The notes below the pieces were generated by a model. That model was not told the DNA's origin. It saw only the letters and a program-made list of their open reading frames with translations, and ran no database searches. A program made the position numbers and the translations under genes. This document shows, in pieces, positions 6,292-13,103 of a stretch of 39,013 nucleotides of DNA; position 1 is the first letter of the stretch; each line of letters begins with the position of its first letter. Origin of the DNA: Deinococcus sp. (GTDB lineage: Bacteria; Deinococcota; Deinococci; Deinococcales; Deinococcaceae); assembly GCF_030523985.1 (NCBI RefSeq), contig NZ_JAUNHK010000002.1, positions 40,503-79,515 on the forward strand. The letters are read 5' to 3'.

Positions 6292-6810
6292 ATGAATACC
6301 GCCGCATTCGCAAAAGTGATAGAGAGCGCCAGCCAGTCCACCAGTGACCGCCTGATCGTGGGCGACATGCCTGGGAATCAGTGGCTTGAGATTCCTGTTG
6401 ATGGGTGTGCAGTGGTAGAGCGGTCAATGTTCGGTGTGGACTTTCAACTACGCTTCCAGCCCGCCGACGAATTCAAAATCCCTTTTTACCCAGAGCATGT
6501 CTACTGGGTCAGTCGGGGCGGGATTGCTGCGGGGCGACTGCTTCTGCGCGTCGCCGTACGTCACCAGTCCGATGACGCCATTCTGGTGTGCTTCCGCCAT
6601 GAACGAAATGCCCGGACGCAGATGATGCGGCCTATTGAATTCACAATAGACCCCGACTTCTACGAAGCCACCTTGATTGCCAACCACACCAATCGACAAT
6701 TCCTGATTGGCTTCGATGCTTACAGCGTCCACCTGAAGGTCATGTTCCCCGATGACTGGGAGCGCATCACGAAAGCCCGCGCAGCGGCAGAATGGGAAGG
6801 CTGGCTGTGA
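6292..6810 (+). CDS. Hypothetical protein upstream of parAB
   Basis: The protein is 172 residues, starting at ATG 6292 with AGGAGA 4 bases upstream. It is rich in beta strands and aromatic residues (VDFQLRFQPADEFKIPFYP, VYWVSRGGIAAGRLLLRVAV) and shows no membrane segment. I recognise no family. Its end overlaps the start of parA, so it belongs to the parAB transcript. An accessory role in partition or plasmid maintenance is possible from position only. The weak similarity of its shape to PilZ- or immunity-type beta proteins is not strong enough to name it. Confidence 0.65.
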   Translation: MNTAAFAKVIESASQSTSDRLIVGDMPGNQWLEIPVDGCAVVERSMFGVDFQLRFQPADEFKIPFYPEHVYWVSRGGIAAGRLLLRVAVRHQSDDAILVCFRHERNARTQMMRPIEFTIDPDFYEATLIANHTNRQFLIGFDAYSVHLKVMFPDDWERITKARAAAEWEGWL

Positions 6811-7766
6811 CCCTTCCGCCGCAACCCACCGCGCTCTACCGGGACAACCCCGTGCTGGTCATCGGCCCGCATCCTGAAGGTGTAGAGATCGAACAGGACG
6901 GTGAAACCCTGATCGTCCCCGAAACCGACCTCACGCCCCTGAGCCTGTCCACCCCGCTCCCGAATCTTGCCGTACCGGAACGGCAACCCATCATCATCCT
7001 CGTGGCGAACAACGCCGGGGGCGTGGGCAAAACGTCACTGACTGTCGCGCTGGCCCACCTGTTCGCATCCTGGGGACTGAGCGTGGCCCTGTTCGATCTG
7101 GACCCCCAGGCGAACGCGACCACGTTCTCCGGTGTGCTACGGGACATCGAAGGCGGCGAAACGCTGCACGCGCTGCTGCACCCCGGCGCGACCTTTCCCG
7201 ACCTGATTCCCGTGCATGGCTACCATCTGCTGCCTTCCAGCGCCGTGCTGCGCGAAACGGCGCGGGAGATCGTCAGGCAGGACGGGTACGATCTGCTGCG
7301 CCCCTACCTCTCCACGCTGCGGGACCGCTACGACCTGATTCTCATGGACTGCGGTCCCAGTCTGGACGCGCTGGCGACGGCGGGCGGTCTGGTCAGCGAC
7401 TTCGTTCTCACCCCGTCCAGCACGTCGGTCAAAGGGCTGGACGGCTTTCAGGGCGCGGCGGGCTTCGTTCAGGAGCTGCGCGACCTGGGCAACGCGAACA
7501 TCCGCACCTGCCTGTTCGTGCCGACCCTGCACCGCAACAACACGCGGGCAGAGCGGCGGGCCTATGAGCAGATGGTCGAAGGGCTGCCCGCGCCGCTGCT
7601 GGCAACCCCGATCATGCGGAACCAGAAGTGGGTGGACGCGGCAGAGGCCGGACAGCCCGTCACCGCCTACGCGCCCAAATCTCCCGCTGCGCAACAGGCG
7701 GAACGGCTGGCCCGTGAGCTGCTGACCGCGATTGGCTGGGACAACGAAGGGGAGGACGTGGCATGA
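6807..7766 (+). CDS. parA: ParA-family partition ATPase with altered Walker A
   Basis: The protein is 319 residues. GTG 6807 is chosen because it overlaps the previous stop and has GGAAGG upstream; ATG 6792 would add five residues. The ParA/MinD fold is clear: a P-loop at residues 68-77 (NNAGGVGKTS), FDLDPQANAT as the A-prime motif, and LILMDCGPSLDAL as Walker B. ParA proteins move plasmids or chromosomes by ATP-dependent binding to the nucleoid together with ParB. The signature Lys of the deviant Walker A (KGGVGKT) is replaced here by Ala70, while the catalytic P-loop Lys75 remains. The N-terminal ~65 residues before the P-loop are an extra region, as in type Ia ParA proteins, but with no obvious HTH. 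parB follows with a four-base overlap. Confidence 0.9.
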   Translation: MTLPPQPTALYRDNPVLVIGPHPEGVEIEQDGETLIVPETDLTPLSLSTPLPNLAVPERQPIIILVANNAGGVGKTSLTVALAHLFASWGLSVALFDLDPQANATTFSGVLRDIEGGETLHALLHPGATFPDLIPVHGYHLLPSSAVLRETAREIVRQDGYDLLRPYLSTLRDRYDLILMDCGPSLDALATAGGLVSDFVLTPSSTSVKGLDGFQGAAGFVQELRDLGNANIRTCLFVPTLHRNNTRAERRAYEQMVEGLPAPLLATPIMRNQKWVDAAEAGQPVTAYAPKSPAAQQAERLARELLTAIGWDNEGEDVA

Positions 7767-8632
7767 CCGCCGCAGACCGATTCAAACGCAACATGGGGAG
7801 TGCGCTGGCGATGGCGACGGGGGGCAATGCCCCCACCGCACGCCAGGAAGTCGCCGTGAGCAGCATCAGGCCCGGCGAAGCCCAGCCCCGAACCTACTTC
7901 GATGAAGCGGCCCTGGAGCGGCTGGCCGCAGACATCCGGCAACACGGCATCCTGCAACCGCTGCTGGTGCGCCCAGCCGGAGCGGGCTACGAACTGGTGG
8001 ACGGGGAACGTCGCTGGCGGGCGGCGCAGCGGGCGGGGCTGTCCGTCGTGCCGGTGTACGTCCGTACCCTGACGCTGGAACAGGCAAAGATGGCGGCTGT
8101 CAGCACCGCGCAGCACAAAGAGAAGCTGACGCCCATCGAAATCACGACGGCGAAACTGGGGCTGGCGGCGCTGACGCTGGGGCTGAGTGACTTGGAAGAA
8201 GCGAAGCTGGAACTGGGGCGACTCTCCCGGCCCGCCGCCGACCCTGCCCGCCGCGAACAGGTGGACGCGGTGTTCGGGACGCTGGACGGGGAAAACCTAT
8301 CGTCCTTCGTGAAAAACAGCCTGCCCCTTTTGTCCTACCCGCCCGAATTGCAACAGGCTATGCGCGACGGACTGGACAAATCGAAGGCCAAGACCATCAA
8401 GAACGCGCCGGAGGCTCTGCAATCCGAACTGCTGGACATGGCGCTGGGCGGGGCCAGTAAGCGGGAACTGACGGAACTGGTCAAGGCGGCGAAGCCGACC
8501 GCGACACGCTCTCAGGCAGAGCAGGTCGCCAAGACCCTGAGTAGCCGGAAGTGGCGCGACAGTCTCTCGCCCGAACAGGCCGAAGCGCTGGCGGCGTGGC
8601 TGGCGAGTGCGCCGGGGTTTCTTGCAACATGA
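7763..8632 (+). CDS. parB: ParB-family partition protein
   Basis: The protein is 289 residues. The ParB/Spo0J N-terminal domain spans about residues 28-120: VSSIRPGEAQPRTYFDEAAL, then the CTP-binding motif GERRWRAAQRAG (81-92). A central helical region with an HTH-like stretch follows (about 125-165), and the C-terminus is Ala-rich and helical. The usual LTP(I/L)E motif is present (KLTPIEITTAK). ParB binds a centromere site parS, loads as a CTP clamp and stimulates ParA. A parAB pair inside a prophage points to a phage-plasmid lifestyle, now or in its ancestry. No canonical parS palindrome was noticed; the closest large palindrome is the one directly after this gene. Confidence 0.9.
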   Translation: MTAADRFKRNMGSALAMATGGNAPTARQEVAVSSIRPGEAQPRTYFDEAALERLAADIRQHGILQPLLVRPAGAGYELVDGERRWRAAQRAGLSVVPVYVRTLTLEQAKMAAVSTAQHKEKLTPIEITTAKLGLAALTLGLSDLEEAKLELGRLSRPAADPARREQVDAVFGTLDGENLSSFVKNSLPLLSYPPELQQAMRDGLDKSKAKTIKNAPEALQSELLDMALGGASKRELTELVKAAKPTATRSQAEQVAKTLSSRKWRDSLSPEQAEALAAWLASAPGFLAT

Positions 8633-8637
8633 CTGGG

Positions 8638-8679
8638 CAACGAGAGAAGCCCCCCATATATGGGGGGCTTCTCTCGTTG
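8638..8679. terminator. Perfect 42-bp palindrome between convergent genes
   Basis: Both arms match over 21 bases without a gap. The GC core GCCCCCC-ATATAT-GGGGGGC is flanked by arms rich in GAGA/TCTC. It lies 6 bases after parB and 10 bases before the end of the minus-strand ImmA gene. The most likely role is a two-way terminator, since the C/T-rich arm after each G run can act as a weak U tract. A cruciform or a protein-binding site near parB is an alternative. Confidence 0.7.
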
Positions 8680-8688
8680 ACTCAGACA

Positions 8689-9786
8689 CTACTGACTTGC
8701 AAGTGCCTTACTCAACTCGTCCCTCACGCTGACATGCTCACGTGCGTATTTAGACCATGGTAGATATCCCTCTTTCTTCAGACGGCCAATCACGATCGCA
8801 GGATGCCGCCCAACTTCCTCAGCAAACTTTTCGATCTCTGGCAACGACATGGTGAAAGAGTCAAAAACAAATTCGTTGAGCCTTTCCTGGTCAAGGATCC
8901 AGGCAGTTGCAGTCCTGTCGGCTTCTTCTTCTTGAGGAGTAGCAATCACTGGACGGTCGAAGCTGCTGTACTCAATCTGCTCGGGCTTGTGCCCATGATG
9001 TAAATGGGCCAGCTCATGCATCAGGACAAACCAGAACCGATCAATTTGACCGTGACGTAGGGTCATGGCAACAAAAGGGTTCCCGTCATTATCTGCGGAA
9101 ACACCGTCCACAGGCACTTTCTTCAAGCTGGGGACTAACAGGAGCTGAATGCCGTACTTTTCCAGCACTGCTGGGACACGCGTAACATCACTCTCTTTAG
9201 CCATCAGCCCCTGCAACTCGGGAATCAGGCCCTTAGCTATCTTCGTCCGATTGAAGGTGCCAATTTTCCTGCGATTTGCCTCTATGAAGCACCCTGTAGT
9301 CCAGGCCTTGAGACTGGCCTCGGCTGTGGCCAATGCTCCCGAAACCCGATAGGTCCCCTGGTGAAGTGTGCCTTTCAAGTTGACGAAGCTTGAAATGTTC
9401 TGAGCCAAGACATCCGCGTTCAGCGAGTCCTCAATCCAGCCACGCTTAATGGCTTCGGGCGCAAATGGATACTCAGCAATAACGTCCCTTCTCTTGCGAT
9501 CCCCACTACCGCGAAGACTTTGCTCAGTCTTCATCATGGCTCGCTGGTGTTCTAGCTCCCAGCCAAGCCACTCACTGGCTGTTGGTGTTCTCAGCGCTTC
9601 TTCCAGCTCAACAGCCACTCGGGCATCCATCGCCTTTTTGCCTTTAATGATGTCCTGGACATATTGCGGAGTGCGCCCAAGCAGCGCGGCCAGTTCGGTC
9701 TGCTTCAGTCCCTGGTCCTGAAGCACCCTGTGTAGTCGTGCGCCTGGCGAAAGCACAGCTGGCTTTTCTTGGTTGCGCGTCGTCAT
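8689..9786 (-). CDS. HTH-ImmA/IrrE metalloprotease (COG2856 type)
   Basis: The protein is 365 residues from ATG 9786, chosen for the AAGGGGAG six bases upstream. The N-terminal Xre/HigA-like HTH (about residues 15-65, LKQTELAALLGRTPQYVQDI) is joined to a zinc peptidase of the ImmA/IrrE family, whose motif HELAH lies at residues 257-261 in the order MHELAHLHHGH. A downstream EEEAD(R) segment supplies the third metal ligand region. ImmA of ICEBs1 cleaves the element's repressor, and Deinococcus IrrE cleaves DdrO after DNA damage. By analogy this protein could cleave an HTH repressor of this element, such as those at 1664 or 5273, but its own fused HTH may instead make it autoregulatory. A TATACT at 9843-9838 could be its -10 box, with a weak -35. 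Confidence 0.88.
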   Translation of the reverse strand: MTTRNQEKPAVLSPGARLHRVLQDQGLKQTELAALLGRTPQYVQDIIKGKKAMDARVAVELEEALRTPTASEWLGWELEHQRAMMKTEQSLRGSGDRKRRDVIAEYPFAPEAIKRGWIEDSLNADVLAQNISSFVNLKGTLHQGTYRVSGALATAEASLKAWTTGCFIEANRRKIGTFNRTKIAKGLIPELQGLMAKESDVTRVPAVLEKYGIQLLLVPSLKKVPVDGVSADNDGNPFVAMTLRHGQIDRFWFVLMHELAHLHHGHKPEQIEYSSFDRPVIATPQEEEADRTATAWILDQERLNEFVFDSFTMSLPEIEKFAEEVGRHPAIVIGRLKKEGYLPWSKYAREHVSVRDELSKALASQ

Positions 9787-9961
9787 TTTCATCTCCCCTT
9801 CGCACTTGTCATGCGTTGCTCTGAGTGAGCTGGGGCCAGTATACGACACGATGCGAACCATAGATAGTAATTTTTGGATATTTTTTGTTTGCGAATTAGG
9901 TAATTTGCGGGGTCAAGCCGAAGCGCCAAGCTGCATGTGGGAGCGAGCGTCATCAGGGGGG
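9787..9961. other. AT-rich intergenic stretch
   Basis: This stretch has no convincing coding sequence. It holds the leader of the ImmA gene and a markedly A/T-rich run around 9866-9905. No repeat or tRNA was seen in it. Confidence 0.5.
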
Positions 9962-9996
9962 TTGACGAGCGAAGTCGGTGCGCCTATCTTCTCTGC

Positions 9997-10071
9997 AAGA
10001 TGCCAGACGCAGACCTTAAAACCGAAACCCGCCAGAAGCTTCCGACGGCTTCTAGCGGGTTCTTTTTTCGG
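9997..10071 (+). ncRNA. Candidate ~75-nt small RNA with own promoter and terminator
   Basis: A promoter TTGACG (9962-9967), 17 bases, TATCTT (9985-9990) predicts a start near 9997. A 14-bp stem with one mismatch (10026-10039 with 10048-10061, eight-base loop) followed by CTTTTTTC ends it near 10070. The flanking ACCGAA and TTCGGT can extend the stem. No good ORF fits: ATG 10000 would read through the terminator. The unit looks like a free-standing small RNA, though a short leader peptide or an attenuated leader of the next operon is possible. Confidence 0.5.
10026..10067 (+). terminator. Strong intrinsic terminator of the candidate small RNA
   Basis: AACCCGCCAGAAGC pairs with GCTTCTAGCGGGTT (one mismatch), followed by C and six T. 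This is the clearest plus-strand terminator in the intergenic region, yet no gene precedes it on that strand. Confidence 0.8.
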
Positions 10072-10174
10072 TCTGCTGCATGGCAGGAGGTGTGAACTGG
10101 GACAGGCATAGCAACCAAACGTAAGCGCCACGACCTGGACCGCTTTTGGAACGATGTGTAACGTTCACCAAGAG

Positions 10175-10255
10175 TATAAATCCGGGTTCCGTGGTCGGCA
10201 ATAGCCCACTACCGGAACACCTTATGTGTTCCTTGGACAGTACCCAAGGAGTTTC
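10175..10255 (+). promoter_or_regulatory. Structured leader of the E2-like operon hiding its ribosome binding site
   Basis: A TATAAA box (10175-10180) predicts a start near 10187. Three pairings are possible: GTTCCG (10186-10191) with CGGAAC (10213-10218), GGAACAC (10214-10220) with GTGTTCC (10226-10232), and CCTTGG (10231-10236) with CCAAGG (10244-10249). The last one covers the ribosome binding site AAGGAG (10246-10251). The first and second exclude each other and the second and third compete for two bases, as in a switch. The -35 is poor, so an activator may be needed. Confidence 0.5.
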
Positions 10256-11395
10256 ATGACGTACCCCCTCACGCTGCGGCTCAAAGCGAGCTGCATTAAC
10301 CCTTCCGGCAATGATCGCAAGCAGCCCACCCCCACGGGTGAGTGGACGCTCTTCGACGTGCTCAACAGCAAAGTCGAAGGCACCCGTATTCAGGAACTGG
10401 TCAACCACCGGCACGGCCAGCCGACTTATGCCGACCTCAAAGTGCTGGCGTCGAATCTGGAGCCGGGTATTACCGAACTGCTGATGTACAACGGCGTTGG
10501 CACGGACTACACCGAGGGCTCCCGCCGGGTGGTGTTCACGCAGCAGCAGCGTCCCCGACTGAACAACGGTCGTGAGCGGATTCGTATTTTGGACGGCAGC
10601 GGCAAGGTTCAAGCTGAGTACGATCTGCCGAAAGGTTGCGATCTGCTCCCACCTGCACCTCCCGCAAAGCTGCCTGTTGTGGTACCGCCCGTCGTTCGCC
10701 CGAGCATCCCCGCGGCAGCTGCCTTCGGCGAGGTTGAACAATTGGCCTCACCTGGGGCTGGTGTTCAGGTGTTTTTCCCGGATGCCGTTCGGGAGCCCCT
10801 CAATATCCAGCCAGGGTCTATGGACATTGAGCGTGTGACCCTGGATCTGAGTCCTTTGAATGGCCAGAACAATGTCGCCGTGGCCCGCTCCCTGGCCTGG
10901 GGGAGCCCTATGACGTTGACCGAGGCAGGCGTTCTTCTGCCTGAGCGCCTGCCTTCGAAGCCACTCCCGTCTTCGCTGGAGCGCCGAGTTCGCGCCATCG
11001 TTCCCGTGACTGCGACTGTCGAGCTTAGGTGGACGCTGGGTCTGGACCACGCCCAAGTGTTCTGCCTCAATCCCCGCATCGACGCACATGAGCAACGTGG
11101 CATCCCGCATCTCTATGTGGCTCGCCATCCTACGGAGCACGTCAACGCGATCTGCACGTATCCGCCGCATTACAGATTGTTCGATCCCCGCAGCCTGGAA
11201 GGTCAGTACCACCTCGTGCATTCTGCAGCGACCTGGGTCGCGAATTACCTCATCTGGCAAGTCACGGGTCGCTGGCTCGGACCGGAAGCCAGCCACTCCC
11301 CAGTACTCATCATGGCTCAATACGGCCAGAGCGACTGCTGGTGCCGTTCGGGGCGCCCAATGTCCCAGTGCTGTGGGCGTCGGGGGGCAGCATGA
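10256..11395 (+). CDS. E2-like (ubiquitin-conjugating fold) protein with SEC-C-like tail
   Basis: The protein is 379 residues, starting at ATG 10256 with AAGGAG 4 bases upstream. Residues 1-130 are an unassigned domain and 135-160 a Pro-rich linker. From about 245 the sequence follows the bacterial E2 pattern: strands ATVELRWTL and AQVFCLNP, PHLY, then ICTYPP with the candidate catalytic Cys300, and a helix ending WVANYLIWQVTGRWLGPEASH. This matches the PHVY...LCLY...W...WL..YE.WL.TG.W.G..H pattern of E2 domains in type II CBASS and related prokaryotic conjugation systems. The tail C361-W-C363...C372-C373-G resembles a SEC-C zinc motif. No E1, JAB peptidase, ubiquitin-like protein or cyclase is adjacent. 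E2 assignment is by pattern only; function in defence, counter-defence or regulation is open. Confidence 0.6.
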   Translation: MTYPLTLRLKASCINPSGNDRKQPTPTGEWTLFDVLNSKVEGTRIQELVNHRHGQPTYADLKVLASNLEPGITELLMYNGVGTDYTEGSRRVVFTQQQRPRLNNGRERIRILDGSGKVQAEYDLPKGCDLLPPAPPAKLPVVVPPVVRPSIPAAAAFGEVEQLASPGAGVQVFFPDAVREPLNIQPGSMDIERVTLDLSPLNGQNNVAVARSLAWGSPMTLTEAGVLLPERLPSKPLPSSLERRVRAIVPVTATVELRWTLGLDHAQVFCLNPRIDAHEQRGIPHLYVARHPTEHVNAICTYPPHYRLFDPRSLEGQYHLVHSAATWVANYLIWQVTGRWLGPEASHSPVLIMAQYGQSDCWCRSGRPMSQCCGRRGAA

Positions 11396-11613
11396 GAAAA
11401 CGCTCCTCTGGTGCCTTCTCGCTGGTCTTCGTGGTGGGCATTCTGGTTCAGCTGTACTTCCTGGGTATTCCCCTCGGTCAGCCGGATCCCAACCCCACCC
11501 TCGAAACCATGTTTAATCCTCTGCTCGATACGCTGACAGGCTACATCGTGTACATCGTGCGTGCCGCAATCCCAGCACTCATGATCGCTATGGCTGTCAA
11601 ATTCTGGCGCTGA
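11392..11613 (+). CDS. Two-helix membrane protein co-transcribed with the E2-like gene
   Basis: The protein is 73 residues. ATG 11392 overlaps the E2-like stop by four bases, so translation is coupled. After a basic start (MRKRSS) comes a hydrophobic helix at about residues 8-26 (FSLVFVVGILVQLYFLGIP), a polar loop, and a second helix near 48-68 (GYIVYIVRAAIPALMIAMAV). It is an inner-membrane protein. Small two-helix proteins are known effectors in some phage-defence systems, and others are holins or phage exclusion proteins. Because it is paired with an E2-like gene and not with the lysis genes on the other strand, I favour an effector or target of the E2-like protein; this is inference. Confidence 0.7.
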   Translation: MRKRSSGAFSLVFVVGILVQLYFLGIPLGQPDPNPTLETMFNPLLDTLTGYIVYIVRAAIPALMIAMAVKFWR

Positions 11614-11624
11614 CGGAAGCCTAG

Positions 11625-11666
11625 AAAAGCCCCCCACCTCGCCCTCTGGCGGGTGGGGGGCTTTTT
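11625..11666. terminator. Two-way intrinsic terminator
   Basis: AAAAGCCCCCCAC pairs with GTGGGGGGCTTTT, with further CGCC/GGCG pairing inside. Runs of T follow on the plus strand and also on the minus strand, so it ends both the E2-like operon and the late operon. Confidence 0.9.
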
Positions 11667-12220
11667 TAGAACGTGCGGCTGCTCAGCGGCGCCGGCTTGC
11701 CCAGGCGCGGTTTCACCCAATTGTCGTAGGCAAACTGCAACCCGCGCACCAGCGCCCGCAGGGTGGCTGCCGTCAGGTAGGGCCGGACCACGGCGGGCAG
11801 TGAGGGGGCCACGTACTGCCCGATGAGCTGCGCCAGCACCAGCACCACGAGGTCATACGCCGAGCGGCCCTTCACCTGCGGCAGCCCCTGCGCCACCACC
11901 GCCGAGACGATGTTGCGAATCTCGGGGGCCAGCGCCAGCGCCTCGGCCATCGTGAGCTTGCCGTCGCTGCGAATGTTGCTGATGGCCTGACGCACCAGGG
12001 CGTCCACCTGGGGGAGAAGGCGGGCGAGCAGCGCCGCGAGTTCCACGTCACTGACCTCCGCCTCGCTGGCGCGGGGCAGGTCGAGGCCGGGCGTGGTGGC
12101 CTGGGGGCGGGCCTGCACTTTGGTCTGCAGGATGGTGATGCCCTGCTCGGCACGCTGACGCAGGATGGCGGCGATGCGGGGGTCGAGGTTGAGGGGGAGG
12201 ACAGGAACGTGCTGGGTCAT
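11666..12220 (-). CDS. Last gene of the late operon, unknown
   Basis: The protein is 184 residues from ATG 12220, chosen for AGGAG six bases upstream. The N-terminal 60 residues look like a helix plus a Pro-rich linker (LDPRIAAILRQRAEQGI). The rest is helical, with a hydrophobic stretch near residues 130-150 (YDLVVLVLAQLIGQYVAP). It could be a lysis accessory or membrane-associated protein because it follows the endolysin, but no holin family is recognised. A terminator stands between it and the endolysin, so its level is probably lower or separately controlled. Confidence 0.65.
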   Translation of the reverse strand: MTQHVPVLPLNLDPRIAAILRQRAEQGITILQTKVQARPQATTPGLDLPRASEAEVSDVELAALLARLLPQVDALVRQAISNIRSDGKLTMAEALALAPEIRNIVSAVVAQGLPQVKGRSAYDLVVLVLAQLIGQYVAPSLPAVVRPYLTAATLRALVRGLQFAYDNWVKPRLGKPAPLSSRTF

Positions 12221-12232
12221 GTCGGACTCCTG

Positions 12233-12267
12233 AAAAAGGCGCGGCCCCTGCTGTCTGCGAGGGGCCG
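12233..12267 (-). terminator. Terminator between endolysin and the last late gene
   Basis: On the minus strand CGGCCCC pairs with GGGGCCG (12267-12261 and 12248-12242) around 12 bases, then CGCCTTTTT. The ribosome binding site of the next gene begins directly after the T run. Confidence 0.7.
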
Positions 12268-12312
12268 GAAGAGGGCGGATTGGAAAGCGCGGCGCGGAAC
12301 CACGCGGCGGCA

Positions 12313-13086
12313 CTATTTCGGCGGCGTCGCCGGAATGGTCTGCGGTGTGACCGGCAGGCGCTCGAGCACCAGGTCGCCGTTCTGCCGACGCCATACTTTG
12401 AGCGCCCCGCCGTACTCCCAGGGGCCACCGGGCGAGGCGTAGACCTGCTGGAGCTGGGCGATCAGCTCATCGTTGACCAGCACCCCGCCGTACTTCGCGG
12501 GCTTGCCATTCCAGGGCACGGGCTGCCCGCCACCCGCAGGCACGAACAGCACCCCACCGGCAGGCGGAGCCACGGGCAGCGCCTTGAGCCATTGCCGCAG
12601 CGCGTTCACCCGGCGCATCCACCCCTTCATGAACACCTGCTGCGACGGGTTGCGCCGGACAATCCCCCGGTAGAACTGCTCGCGGGCGTCGCAGGCCGCC
12701 AGGGCCAACTGCAGCGGCGTACCGCCAGGTGCGAGCTGATGCGCTCGCCAGAGCATCCACGTCGCGCCGTTTTCGTTCCCCTGTTCGTCGAACGGCTTGC
12801 CGTCGCCCACGCCGTGGTTCACGCTCATGTCATAGATGGCGGCAGACAGGGGCCAGGGCAGCGTGGCGGCGAGCGGACGCCAGTACCACGCCTCGTAAAG
12901 CGGCTTCACGTCGGCAGGGGTCAGGGCCTTCATAGGCTTGACCGGAATGTTGCAGGACTTGCACCACTTCAGCCAGTTGGCCTTCGTTACACCGAGGTTG
13001 GTCTCGCCGCCAGGATCAGCAGGGTGATAAATGTACCCGCCCTCCCAGAGCGCAGTAAAGGCGTGGGCCTTCTCAAAATCAGACAT
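12313..13086 (-). CDS. Endolysin, GH108-type N-acetylmuramidase
   Basis: The protein is 257 residues from ATG 13086 with AGGAG five bases upstream. The N-terminal domain has the GH108 pattern WEGGYIYHPADPGGETNLGVT, with the likely catalytic Glu15, followed by the usual helical PG-binding-3-like second half to about residue 165 (SAAIYDMSVNHG, AREQFYRGI). The last ~80 residues after a Pro/Gly linker (PAKYGGVLVNDELIAQLQ, WRRQNGDLVLERL) look like an added cell-wall-binding beta domain that I cannot name. There is no signal peptide, so release should need a holin from the genes just upstream. It is bracketed by terminators on both sides. Confidence 0.9.
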   Translation of the reverse strand: MSDFEKAHAFTALWEGGYIYHPADPGGETNLGVTKANWLKWCKSCNIPVKPMKALTPADVKPLYEAWYWRPLAATLPWPLSAAIYDMSVNHGVGDGKPFDEQGNENGATWMLWRAHQLAPGGTPLQLALAACDAREQFYRGIVRRNPSQQVFMKGWMRRVNALRQWLKALPVAPPAGGVLFVPAGGGQPVPWNGKPAKYGGVLVNDELIAQLQQVYASPGGPWEYGGALKVWRRQNGDLVLERLPVTPQTIPATPPK

Positions 13087-13103
13087 ACATACTCCTGTGC
13101 AGC

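Noticed and set aside
8638..8679. Palindrome as a canonical parS site
   Set aside because: It does not match the known 16-bp parS consensus and is far longer; ParB of this type may use another site, so the parS call was not made.
9913..10131. Minus-strand 72-codon frame in the intergenic region
   Set aside because: It would contain the whole terminator hairpin of the candidate small RNA and has an unlikely composition.
9787..10255. tRNA gene or second attachment site in the intergenic region
   Set aside because: No cloverleaf, anticodon arm or CCA end was found, and no copy of the comM junction sequence is present.
10748..11320. Minus-strand frame of 190 codons opposite the E2-like gene
   Set aside because: The plus frame has a ribosome binding site, family motifs and coupling to the next gene; the minus frame has none.
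10256..11613. Complete CBASS operon
   Set aside because: No cGAS/DncV-like cyclase, E1 domain or JAB peptidase lies within the neighbouring genes; only the E2-like pattern is present.
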